From positions 3,825,001 through 3,889,000 of the forward strand of contig NZ_CP023694.1 in NCBI RefSeq assembly GCF_008705135.1: a DNA stretch of 64,000 nt. The letters run 5' to 3'. The notes under the pieces are model-generated. The model ran no database searches. It was not told where the DNA came from and was given only the letters and a program-made list of their open reading frames with translations. Shown one piece after another: positions 11,029 to 18,579 of the stretch. This DNA comes from Streptomyces coeruleorubidus. Its GTDB lineage: Bacteria > Actinomycetota > Actinomycetes > Streptomycetales > Streptomycetaceae. The position numbers were made by a program, and so were the translations under genes. The stretch's first letter is position 1, and every line of letters starts with the position of its first letter.

Positions 11029-11484
11029 ATGGACAAGCCCGTAACGCCCCGAGCCGCCGCCCCCGGGCCCCGCCGCCGTGACCGCCACGGCCGGGGCATG
11101 CGCGGCCCGATCGCACCGCCGCAGGTGCCGCTCGCCGCCAGCCGTGCGGAGGCGTTCGCGGATCTGGTGCAGGACTCCGTGGAACGCCTGGAGCGGCGCT
11201 GGCCGCAGCTCGCCGACATCGATTTCCTGGTGCTGGAGGTGCCGCGGCTCGACGGGCCCGGCCAGGCCTGGAACGACGAGGCCGTTCCGCTGGGCGGCAC
11301 GGTCAGCGCCCGCGAGGGGCGCCCCGCGCGCGTCGTGGTCTACCGGCGGCCGGTCGAGATCCGCACCAAGGGGCGCGACGAGCGGGCGGCGCTGGTGCAC
11401 GAGATCGTCGTCGAGCAGGTCGCCGAGCTGCTGGGGCTGACGCCGGAGACGGTGGATCCGCGGTACGGCGAGGACCAGGGCTGA
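11029..11484 (+). CDS. zincin-like metallopeptidase family protein with degenerate HExxH
   Basis: A 151-residue protein of the minimal zincin-like family (PF06262 type). After a basic N-terminus (PGPRRRDRHGRGMRGP) come helices with ADLVQDSVERLERRWPQL, a beta segment DIDFLVLEVPRLD and the metal-site helix LVHEIVVEQVAELLGL. In this helix the second His of the usual HExxH is replaced (HEIVVE), so peptidase activity is doubtful. The ATG at 11029 lies 10 bp after a TACCCT that could be a -10 element, so the transcript may be almost leaderless. A strong terminator follows. Confidence 0.8.
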   Translation: MDKPVTPRAAAPGPRRRDRHGRGMRGPIAPPQVPLAASRAEAFADLVQDSVERLERRWPQLADIDFLVLEVPRLDGPGQAWNDEAVPLGGTVSAREGRPARVVVYRRPVEIRTKGRDERAALVHEIVVEQVAELLGLTPETVDPRYGEDQG

Positions 11485-11493
11485 GACGGCCGG

Positions 11494-11529
11494 CTGCGGT
11501 CGGGGCTGCTTCCGCAGCACCGACCGCAG
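11494..11529 (+). terminator. hairpin terminator after the zincin-like gene
   Basis: A 10-bp stem (CTGCGGTCGG / CCGACCGCAG) extended by GCTGC/GCAGC across one G-A mismatch, with loop TTCC, 10 bp past the stop codon. It lies in the convergent gap before the DUF5719 gene. Confidence 0.75.
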
Positions 11530-11571
11530 TGGTCAGGGCTGCGCCTGCACCGCCGACCGCAGCGGTCAGGA

Positions 11572-13098
11572 TTACTTCTGCAACACCGACAGGTCCTCGT
11601 CCGCCTCCGGTACCGCGACCGTCCCCCGGTCGTCGGGGAGCGTCTGCACGGTGAAGCCGGGCACGCCGCCCTCCGTCGCCGTCAGGGTGCGGGCGCCGTA
11701 GACCGGACCGCCGGACTTCGGCTCGACCGTGAGCGCGTACCTGCCCTTCAGGCCGCCGGGGACCGGGGGCTCGATGTCCTGCGTCGTGCCCGCCTTGATC
11801 GTGTACGTCTTCGACACCGGTGTGCCGCCCTCGCTGCCCGCCGAGGCGGTGACCTCGACCGTGGCGGCGCGGTCGGGGGCGATCAGGGAGAGCGTGCTGC
11901 CCTTGGCGCTGTTGTCGGCGGACGTCGCGCGCGTGCCGACCGGGCGGGTGGCCGGGATGAACGCCGTCTCCTGCTTGTCGCCCTTGCCGCGTACGACCCG
12001 CAGGGCCGCCACGACCGGCACGGACCGGTCCGTCGGCGTCAGCACCAGGGAGCCCGCCTCGCCGCGTGTCACGTCGCCCAGGTCGACGGCGGTGGTCATG
12101 CCGCCCTTGACGTGCACCGTCTCGTTTCCGGCCGGGGTGATCAGCCCGGAGGGGGAGGCCAGGCGCAGCTTGAGGTCCGCGTCGGCGTCGCCGGGGGTGA
12201 AGGCGACCAGGCGCACGGAGGTGGCGTCCTTGGGGATGCCCGGCAGGACCAGGCTGCCCGACGGGTCCGTGGAAGCGGCCAGCCAGTCGCCGCCGAGCTT
12301 GTCGTCCAGGGCCTGCACGGCGGCGCCGACCCGGCCGCTGCGGACGTTGACGTGCACGGTGAGGTTGGTCTGCTCCTCGTCGGTGAGGGTGGACAGCAGG
12401 ACCGGCTCGCTGGAGTGCGGCTGGACCGTGATGCCCTCCCCCACCGTGGACTGGAGGGCGCCGTCCTTGCCGTAGAGCTCGATGTCGACGACGGCGGCCG
12501 AGTCGTCGGGGTTCGTCAGGTGGACGTAGTCGGTGCGGTCGGCCGCGGTGCTGGCGCCGGCGAACCAGAAACTCGTGTCCGGAGCCGTGCAGTTGACGCC
12601 CTGGAGGCCGCGCCCGGTCCCCGCGGCGACCTCCGTCGTCTGCTGGACGGTCCAGCCGGGCGCGAACCTGCCGTCCGCGGTCCCGACCAGCGCGGGCGAT
12701 TCGGCGCCCGAGCTGTCACCGGTGACCGGCTTGCCGGGCTCCTTGGAGGTCGGCATGGACTTCCCGGTCTTCCGCTCGCCGGACTGCCCGTCGTCCTTGC
12801 CCTTGTCGCCGCCCGCGCCCGAGCCGTCCGCCGACTCCTGGGCGGCCGCCCGGAGTTCGGCCTTGCCGCCGCTCCCGGTGCCCTTCGTGACGGGGGTGAA
12901 GGAGGTGTAGGACGTCTCCGCGATGTCGGACATGCTGGGCGCGGGGCACAGCAGGCTCGTGCGCTCGACGGGCAGTTGGGCTGCCGCCTTGACGGTGGAC
13001 TCCGCGCCCGGGGTGTCCGGGGCGGACAGCGCGGCGAATCCGGTGACGGCGGCGAGCGCGGTCGCGCCGGCGATCAGGGACAGGGTCGTGCGGTTCAC
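11572..13098 (-). CDS. DUF5719 family exported protein
   Basis: A 508-residue protein with an N-terminal membrane or signal segment (LSLIAGATALAAVTGFAALS), a Ser/Gly/Lys-rich linker to about residue 140 and a long beta-rich extracellular region. I recognise the actinobacterial DUF5719 family, which is regularly found directly after a giant glycosyltransferase. Here the GTG start overlaps the glycosyltransferase stop (GTGA, 13095-13098), so the two proteins are translationally coupled and probably work together at the cell surface. The precise role is unknown. Confidence 0.85.
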   Translation of the reverse strand: MNRTTLSLIAGATALAAVTGFAALSAPDTPGAESTVKAAAQLPVERTSLLCPAPSMSDIAETSYTSFTPVTKGTGSGGKAELRAAAQESADGSGAGGDKGKDDGQSGERKTGKSMPTSKEPGKPVTGDSSGAESPALVGTADGRFAPGWTVQQTTEVAAGTGRGLQGVNCTAPDTSFWFAGASTAADRTDYVHLTNPDDSAAVVDIELYGKDGALQSTVGEGITVQPHSSEPVLLSTLTDEEQTNLTVHVNVRSGRVGAAVQALDDKLGGDWLAASTDPSGSLVLPGIPKDATSVRLVAFTPGDADADLKLRLASPSGLITPAGNETVHVKGGMTTAVDLGDVTRGEAGSLVLTPTDRSVPVVAALRVVRGKGDKQETAFIPATRPVGTRATSADNSAKGSTLSLIAPDRAATVEVTASAGSEGGTPVSKTYTIKAGTTQDIEPPVPGGLKGRYALTVEPKSGGPVYGARTLTATEGGVPGFTVQTLPDDRGTVAVPEADEDLSVLQK

Positions 13099-16000
13099 TG
13101 CTGGCTCCCGTCGGGACGCTCACTGCCCGTGCCGTGGGGGTGGTGCTGCTGCGCCGGGTCGTACGGCGTGCCGTAGCCCTGGGGGTAGGCCTGGTCGTAG
13201 CCCGTCTGGTCGTAACCCTGCTGGTCGTACGACGGGTTCTGGGGCTGGCCGCCGTACGCGTACGGGTCGTACTGGCCGCCCTGGTACGGATCCGCCGGGT
13301 ACTGCTGTCCGTAGGCGTCCGCCGGGTACTGGGCGCCCTGGTACTGGTCGCCGTAGTTCGCGTACTCGCCGCTCTGCCGGCCGGCGTGCTCCCACTGTCC
13401 GTGGTTCTGCTGGGGCACGGGTGCCGGCGGCTGCTCGGGCTGCGGGGGCGGGAACTCCTCGGGCTGCGCCGCCCCTTCGGCCTCCGCCTCCGCCTGGGCG
13501 CGCAGGCGGCGGGCTCGGCGGCCCTCGCCCGCGACCGGCTGGGCCGGGACGACCGGCTCCTCGGGCAGGTCGTCGTCGATGTCGCGGCGCCTGCCGGGCA
13601 GGGCCAGCACGACGAGTACGACGGCGAGGAGGCCCTGCGCCCACAGCCACGCGGTGTGGCCGACCGGGTCGTCGTAGGTGACGTCCAGCCTGCCGCCGGT
13701 GGTGGGGAGCTCGAAGCCCTGGGCCCAGCCGTCGACCGTGGTACGGGTCAGCGGCTTGCCGTCGAGCGTGGCGGTCCAGCCGTCGGAGGCGGTGTCGGCC
13801 AGGCGCAGCACGCGTCCGTCGGCGCCGGCCGGGATCGTGGTGTGGATCTCGACGGGCCCGGCGGCGACGGGCTGGGGGGTGCCGGAGCCGGAGGCGGGGA
13901 CGATGGTGGCGCGGGCGACCTCCTGGTCGATCTGCCACAGCGCCCCGCCGTCCTGCTGGCTGAGCCGGGTCAGGCCGGGTGTGGCGTCCAGGACGCGGGT
14001 GACATCGCGGGGCGCGCCCTGGTGGACGAGGACGTAGCGCACGGCGAAGCCGCCGAGCTGGTCGGCCTGGTCGGCGCCGGAGCCGGCGACGAGGTTGGCG
14101 ACGACCTTGTCGAGCCTGCCGTTCTCGCCGTCGGCCGCGGCGATCTCGCCGTCGCCGAGTCGGGCGCCGGAGCCGCGGACCAGCATGTATCCGACGTGGG
14201 AGGGGGAGTCGCTGTCGAGGACGAGGGTGCGGGCCTGGTCGCTGCTGCCGCTCTCCTCGGCGACGAACGCGGGGACATGGGTCGGGTCGCGCCGCTCCAC
14301 GGGGCCGTCGGCGCCGCGGATCATCCAGCCCGCGGCGACGAGCAGCGGGCCCGCGGCCGAGGCGAAGGCGATCAGCACGGCGACCGGCTGGCGCCAGCCG
14401 AAGCTCTGCTCGGCCACGCGCGCGCGTGCCCCGTCGGCGCCGAGCGCGGCGGCCGCCAGCAGGGCGATGCCGTAGACGAGCGTCGCGGGGCCGGACCAGG
14501 TGGAGCTGTTGGACAGGACCGCGAAGACGAAACCGGTCAGGGCGGCCGTCCAGGCCGTCCAGATGCCCAGCCGGCGTTCCGAGCGGAGCAGGGCGGCGAG
14601 TGCGGCCAGCACGATGCCGATCAGCATGAGGCCGCTGACGGTGCCGGGGCCGCCCGGGCTGGCGCCGAGCAGGTCGAGGGCGGAGGCGGCCGAGGGGCGG
14701 TACTCCAGACCGGCTTCCCGGAAGAAGCCGAACGGGATCAGCGACAGCGACCAGGGCGCGAGGACCAGCAGGGGCGTGCCGAGCTGGGCGAGGAACCGCA
14801 GCCCGTACGCCGTGATGTCGGCCCGCCGCAGGACCAGCAGCCCGGCGCCGAGGAGCAGCGCGATGGGCCACACGACCGGGGTGAAGGCGGTGGTGATGGT
14901 CAGCAGCAGCGCGTACGCCCACGTGGCACGCCAACTGCCGCGCGTCCCCGCAGGATTCGCCAGGCCGCTGGCGGCGATGCCCGCGCGGGCGATGAGCGGC
15001 AGCAGCACGGCCAGGACGGCGGTGCCGATCCGGCCGCCGGCGAGGGCGCCGGTGGCGGCGGGCAGGAAGGCGTAGACGACGGCCGCCCACGCGCGCAGCA
15101 GCCTGGACTCGACCAGCGGGCGGGAGGCGAAGTAGGCGCTGAGACCGGCCAGCGGCACCGAGCAGACGAGCAGCAGCGTGACGGCGAGGCCGGTCGAGCC
15201 GAACAACAGGGACGCCAGCATGGCCACGAGCGCGAGGTACGGCGGCGCGGAGGAGGTGCCGCCGGCGGCGACCGGGTGCCAGGCGTCCAGGTAGCGCGCC
15301 CACAGTTCGGAGGAGTCGGACGGGGCCGGCAGCAGGGCGCCGCCCGAGAGCGCGCCGCCGCCGAGGAGTTCGCGGCAGGCGGCCAGGGAGACGAGCAGCA
15401 GCACCAGGAAGAGCACCGGCCCGGGCTTGCGCGCGATGCGCTTGAGCCGGGCGAACTGCTCGATCTCCAGGAAGTCGGCGTCGTCGCCGCCGGGGCCGGA
15501 CTCGACGGCACCGCCGTGCCGTCCGGCGCCGGAGGCGACCTCGGCGTCGGAGCGGCCGACGACGTTGCCCGCGACCTGCTCGACGGTCATGCGGACGGTC
15601 GCGCCGGGCGGCGGGAACAGCGGCCGCAGTTCGTCCTTGTCGATCCGGGGTGTGCCTCTGCCGCGCCGCCCGGCGAGGATCCGCTCGGGCCTGAGCAGCG
15701 TGCCCATGAGGCCGCGGATCTCGTCGACGGCCTGTCCGGGGACCTTGCCGACGACGTAGGCGACGGTCCGCAGCAGTGTGCCGAGCACGATCCGCAGCAG
15801 CACCCAGGGCAGCACGGCCGTACGCGCGTTGACGAGCAGGGTGTAGACGGCGCCGGCCTTGTCGACCTTGTGCGGGGACGCGGCCGTGCGGCCCACGCAG
15901 TCGACCGTGCGGCGCTCGCGGGAGGCCGCCTCGGCGTGCCGGACGACCGCCTCGGGGGCGACCAGGACGCGGTAGCCCGCCGCGTGCGCGCGCCAGCACA

Positions 16001-16766
16001 GGTCGACGTCGTCGCGCATGAGGGGCAGGTGCCGGTCGAAGCCGCCGAGCTGTTCGAAGACGTCGCGGCGGATCAGCATGCCGGCGGTGGACACCGACAG
16101 CACGGGCCGGACGTGGTCGTGCTGGCCCTGGTCCTGCTCGCGGCGGTCCAGGCCGGTCCAGCGGCGGCCGGAGTTGGCGATGCTGACGCCGACCTCGAGC
16201 AGCTGCCGCCGGTCGTACCAGCCGCGGAGCTTGGGGCCCACGACGGCCACGTCCTCGCGGCCCAGCTCGTACTCGTTGTCCACGACCCGCAGCAGCTGGG
16301 CCAGGGCGTCGGGCTCCGGGGCGCAGTCGTCGTGCAGCAGCCACAGCCACTGCACCGGCTCTCCGTGCGGGAGCTCGGGCATGTCGTACGCGTCGTCGCG
16401 CCAGGAGCGGGTGACCGGGTCCCAGCCGCTGGGCCGCTTCAGGTACGGGAGGTGCTCGGGGGTGAGGACCGGGGCGGTGCGGCCGCACTCCTCGACGGCC
16501 TGGCCGAAGCCGGTGCGGCGGGCGAGGTGCAGCACGCGGTCGGCGCCGAGGGCGTCGGTGACCAGCTGGGCGGAGGCGTCCGCGCTGCCGGTGTCGGCGC
16601 CCATCGCGTACTGGACGGGTCGCTCCTGGCCGAGCAGCCCGGCGAGCGCGTCGGGCAGCCAGCGGGCGCCGTCGTGGGAGACGAGGACCGCGGTCACCAC
16701 ATGACGCGGGAACTCAGGTGCGGCAGCGCTGTCGTGATGAGCTGCCGGGTGGCTGTGCACGGACAT
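13095..16766 (-). CDS. giant membrane glycosyltransferase, family 2
   Basis: A 1223-residue protein. Residues about 20-290 form a GT2 domain (VTAVLVSHDGARWLPDALAG, the HDDCAP metal motif and LMRDDVDLCWRAHAAGYRVL). A long polytopic membrane region with a dozen or more hydrophobic helices follows, then an extracytoplasmic beta region, a last helix (about 1045-1065) and a low-complexity Tyr/Gln/Gly/Pro tail of about 90 residues. Such proteins are thought to transfer sugars from nucleotide or polyprenyl donors onto envelope glycans. The tail is unusual for an enzyme. Coupled to the DUF5719 gene through a GTGA overlap; whiB lies upstream on the same strand but 267 bp away. Confidence 0.88.
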   Translation of the reverse strand: MSVHSHPAAHHDSAAAPEFPRHVVTAVLVSHDGARWLPDALAGLLGQERPVQYAMGADTGSADASAQLVTDALGADRVLHLARRTGFGQAVEECGRTAPVLTPEHLPYLKRPSGWDPVTRSWRDDAYDMPELPHGEPVQWLWLLHDDCAPEPDALAQLLRVVDNEYELGREDVAVVGPKLRGWYDRRQLLEVGVSIANSGRRWTGLDRREQDQGQHDHVRPVLSVSTAGMLIRRDVFEQLGGFDRHLPLMRDDVDLCWRAHAAGYRVLVAPEAVVRHAEAASRERRTVDCVGRTAASPHKVDKAGAVYTLLVNARTAVLPWVLLRIVLGTLLRTVAYVVGKVPGQAVDEIRGLMGTLLRPERILAGRRGRGTPRIDKDELRPLFPPPGATVRMTVEQVAGNVVGRSDAEVASGAGRHGGAVESGPGGDDADFLEIEQFARLKRIARKPGPVLFLVLLLVSLAACRELLGGGALSGGALLPAPSDSSELWARYLDAWHPVAAGGTSSAPPYLALVAMLASLLFGSTGLAVTLLLVCSVPLAGLSAYFASRPLVESRLLRAWAAVVYAFLPAATGALAGGRIGTAVLAVLLPLIARAGIAASGLANPAGTRGSWRATWAYALLLTITTAFTPVVWPIALLLGAGLLVLRRADITAYGLRFLAQLGTPLLVLAPWSLSLIPFGFFREAGLEYRPSAASALDLLGASPGGPGTVSGLMLIGIVLAALAALLRSERRLGIWTAWTAALTGFVFAVLSNSSTWSGPATLVYGIALLAAAALGADGARARVAEQSFGWRQPVAVLIAFASAAGPLLVAAGWMIRGADGPVERRDPTHVPAFVAEESGSSDQARTLVLDSDSPSHVGYMLVRGSGARLGDGEIAAADGENGRLDKVVANLVAGSGADQADQLGGFAVRYVLVHQGAPRDVTRVLDATPGLTRLSQQDGGALWQIDQEVARATIVPASGSGTPQPVAAGPVEIHTTIPAGADGRVLRLADTASDGWTATLDGKPLTRTTVDGWAQGFELPTTGGRLDVTYDDPVGHTAWLWAQGLLAVVLVVLALPGRRRDIDDDLPEEPVVPAQPVAGEGRRARRLRAQAEAEAEGAAQPEEFPPPQPEQPPAPVPQQNHGQWEHAGRQSGEYANYGDQYQGAQYPADAYGQQYPADPYQGGQYDPYAYGGQPQNPSYDQQGYDQTGYDQAYPQGYGTPYDPAQQHHPHGTGSERPDGSQQ

Positions 16767-16932
16767 CGAGGTACGGGCCCCGGTTCGGTGGACTGCGGTG
16801 GACGCCTGCGGCCGGTGGGGGCAGCGGGGCGTCTCGGACGAGCGACCACACTATCGGCTGCGCAACAAGGGGGCCCGCCGCCTGTGGATAACCCACCTGC
16901 GACGGGCCGTTCGAACCGTGCGTGCGTACGTA

Positions 16933-17016
16933 TGTGCGCTGTCTGTCGGATGCGCGTTGTCCGTCGGATCGGCGTTGTCCGGATGCGCGTTGCCCGTCGG
17001 GCGCGCGCTGTCGGTG
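16933..17016. repeat. degenerate 15-18 bp tandem repeat, five units
   Basis: Imperfect units of the form TGCGCGTTGTCCGTCGGA run at 16933-16950, 16951-16968, 16969-16983, 16984-17001 and 17002-17016, in the gap between the giant glycosyltransferase and whiB. No open frame of interest crosses them. Confidence 0.75.
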
Positions 17017-17033
17017 TATCGCGCCGTCCGGGA

Positions 17034-17297
17034 TCAGACCGCCGCCTTCTTCAGCCGGCGGCGCTCCCGCTCGGACAGGCCGCCCCAGATGCCGAATCGC
17101 TCGTCGTTGGCGAGGGCGTACTCGAGGCACTCGGAGCGGACCTCACAGGCGAGGCAGACCTTCTTGGCCTCCCTGGTCGAGCCGCCCTTCTCGGGGAAGA
17201 AGGACTCGGGGTCGGTCTGGGCGCACAGTGCGCGCTCCTGCCAGCCGAGTTCCTCGTCCGCGTCGTCGACCAGCAGTTGCTGCACCGTCTCGGTCAT
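17034..17297 (-). CDS. whiB: WhiB, sporulation [4Fe-4S] transcription regulator
   Basis: An 87-residue Wbl protein with the four iron-sulfur cysteines at positions 25, 48, 51 and 57, the GIWGG turn at 69-73 and a basic C-terminal RERRRLKKAAV tail. It matches my recollection of the founding Streptomyces WhiB almost residue for residue. WhiB acts with WhiA to control sporulation septation of aerial hyphae. Start ATG at 17297 with a strong promoter about 75 bp upstream and a long regulatory region beyond, as expected for a developmentally controlled gene. Confidence 0.96.
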   Translation of the reverse strand: MTETVQQLLVDDADEELGWQERALCAQTDPESFFPEKGGSTREAKKVCLACEVRSECLEYALANDERFGIWGGLSERERRRLKKAAV

Positions 17298-17370
17298 GTG
17301 CGCCCCTCGTCCGTCTTTCGCGTCCCCGTGATCTAGCCGTTACCGATTCCGGCTGAACGACACGAGTGAA

Positions 17371-17400
17371 ATTACAAGTGTGCTGCTCCGGGCGAGTCAA
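17371..17400 (-). promoter_or_regulatory. whiB promoter
   Basis: On the minus strand TTGACT (17395-17400) and TGTAAT (17371-17376) are separated by 18 bp, a good match to the vegetative consensus, with the likely transcription start about 65 bp before the whiB ATG. Confidence 0.7.
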
Positions 17401-17738
17401 GCCGAGATCTGCTATTGAGCCCCTTATTCACTCTGCGGAACCAAGGCCAAGCGGAAAGTGTTCAAATCACCATAAAACCTGACACACCGACGGAGCCCGC
17501 AGGGGCTCACGCCGTCCGCCGGACCCCTCGCAGACCTGTACGGAGAAGGACGCTCAGTGGTTCGATCTCGTTCCGACACGCACCTCGAAGCGAAACGGAT
17601 CACAGTCGGATCACGACTACGCAACGGGGTTTGCGCGCCCGGTTGGACGCCATGTGTCCCGGGCGCGGCATGAACAAACCTTTCATCTGAGTGAACGACC
17701 GGATGAGGTGAACCACATCCCACAGAGCGGGTGCCGAG

Positions 17739-17769
17739 TTGACAGTGAGGGTGTGAACCGGTGTCCTAG
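17739..17769 (+). promoter_or_regulatory. promoter for the leader peptide and cysteine dioxygenase
   Basis: A perfect TTGACA at 17739-17744 is followed after 19 bp by TCCTAG (17764-17769). The expected start point, about 6 nt downstream, coincides with the ATG at 17775, so the first ORF would be leaderless. Confidence 0.6.
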
Positions 17770-17774
17770 TGGGC

Positions 17775-17867
17775 ATGCTCGCGAACTTGGCACTCACCTC
17801 GACCCGCACCGCCGGGTCCCTCGGTGCTGCCCGCGCTCGCTGTAGCTGTTGCTGTTCCAGCTGTTGA
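17775..17867 (+). CDS. putative cysteine-rich leader peptide upstream of cysteine dioxygenase
   Basis: A 30-codon frame reading MLANLALTSTRTAGSLGAAR and ending ARCSCCCSSC. Five of the last eight codons are Cys, four of them the TGT codon that is rare in such GC-rich genomes. The ATG lies 6 bp after a -10-like TCCTAG and has no ribosome site, so it would be translated from a leaderless mRNA. Cys-rich leaderless leaders are known in mycobacteria, where they make translation of sulfur genes respond to cysteine supply; the same role here is inference. A stem-loop at 17888-17913 lies between its stop and the downstream start. The caution is that the stretch is a CTGTTG-like low-complexity sequence. 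Confidence 0.6.
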   Translation: MLANLALTSTRTAGSLGAARARCSCCCSSC

Positions 17868-17887
17868 GCTCCACCTGCTCCAGTTGA

Positions 17888-17913
17888 AGGCCGAGCCACC
17901 CGTCTCTCGGCTT
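17888..17913 (+). promoter_or_regulatory. stem-loop between leader peptide and cysteine dioxygenase
   Basis: AGGCCGAG (17888-17895) can pair with CTCGGCTT (17906-17913), 8 bp with one G-U pair and a 10-nt loop. It starts 20 nt after the leader stop codon and is a candidate attenuator or coupling structure. Confidence 0.5.
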
Positions 17914-17956
17914 CTGTTCCCTCTGACCTTCTTTCACTGAGGAACCACCACCACCC

Positions 17957-18463
17957 ATGAACAGCGACAGCGACCTCCAGATCGCCGGCGACATCCTCGA
18001 AGTCCCGCATCTGCTCCAGACCCCGCGCGAGCACCCGGCCACCGTCGCCGAGTTCGTCGGACTCGCCCGCTCCATCGCCGCCGACCGCTCCCAGTGGGAG
18101 CACCTCGTCCGGTACGACGCGACCAGCCGCTGGTACCACCGGCTGCGCACGGGCCCGGGCTACGAGGTGTGGCTGCTGTCCTGGGTGCCCGGACAGGGCA
18201 GCGGGCCGCACGACCACGGCCGCTCCTCCGGTGTGCTGACCGTGCTGGACGGCACGCTGACCGAGCGCACGGAGCGGGGCACACGCGCCTTGCGGGCAGG
18301 CGCGCAGCACGTTTTCGCGCCGGGGTACGTGCACGAAGTCCTGAACGACGCACTGGAGCCGGCGGTCAGCCTGCACGTCTACTACCCGGGCCTGACGGAG
18401 ATGCCGATGCACACGGCCCAGCACTGCGAGGCCCGGAGCGTGCCGGGCGTCGTGACCGCCTGA
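17957..18463 (+). CDS. cysteine dioxygenase
   Basis: A 168-residue cupin-fold, non-heme iron enzyme that oxidises L-cysteine to cysteine sulfinate, the first step of cysteine catabolism. The iron triad is visible as His85 and His87 (GPHDHG) and His126 (YVHEV); RTGPGYEVWLLSW carries the Arg expected to bind the substrate carboxylate. Length is close to other bacterial enzymes of the family. The ATG at 17957 has TGAGGAA upstream with a rather long spacer, consistent with regulated translation. It sits alone behind the Cys-rich leader; cofD follows after a repeat array. Confidence 0.92.
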   Translation: MNSDSDLQIAGDILEVPHLLQTPREHPATVAEFVGLARSIAADRSQWEHLVRYDATSRWYHRLRTGPGYEVWLLSWVPGQGSGPHDHGRSSGVLTVLDGTLTERTERGTRALRAGAQHVFAPGYVHEVLNDALEPAVSLHVYYPGLTEMPMHTAQHCEARSVPGVVTA

Positions 18464-18562
18464 CCGATGGCGTGCCGTGCCCGATCGGTTGGCGTGAGTG
18501 CCTGACCGGTTGCCGTGGCCGCTGACCGGTTGCGGTGGTCGCCGACCGGTTGTCGTAGGCGC
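18461..18562. repeat. degenerate 20-22 bp tandem repeat, five units
   Basis: Units resembling TGACCGGTTGCCGTGGCCGC occur at 18461-18480, 18481-18502, 18503-18522, 18523-18542 and 18543-18562. The array begins inside the stop region of the cysteine dioxygenase gene and ends 17 bp before the cofD start, so it must overlap any cofD promoter. Confidence 0.8.
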
Positions 18563-18579
18563 CTGCAAGACTGGCTTCC

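Larger units (their letters stand above)
17298..17774. other. divergent regulatory region between whiB and the cysteine-dioxygenase leader
   Basis: 477 bp without a gene, locally AT-richer than its surroundings. It holds the whiB promoter (17371-17400) and the leader-peptide promoter (17739-17769). A weak AGTGA...TCA match near 17415-17440 could be a BldD-type site; BldD is known to bind upstream of whiB in S. coelicolor. Nothing else could be assigned. Confidence 0.6.

Noticed and set aside
9598-11484. A 628-codon frame joining the permease ruin region to the zincin-like gene
   Set aside because: Only the last 151 codons match the zincin-like family and have their own start; the remainder runs through a pseudogene and opposite to the DUF3499 gene.
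13134-17336. A 1400-codon open frame on the plus strand opposite the giant glycosyltransferase and whiB
   Set aside because: It is a shadow of GC-rich minus-strand genes with clear domains; its composition is Gly/Ala/Arg/Asp low-complexity with no recognisable fold, and it runs through two unrelated genes.
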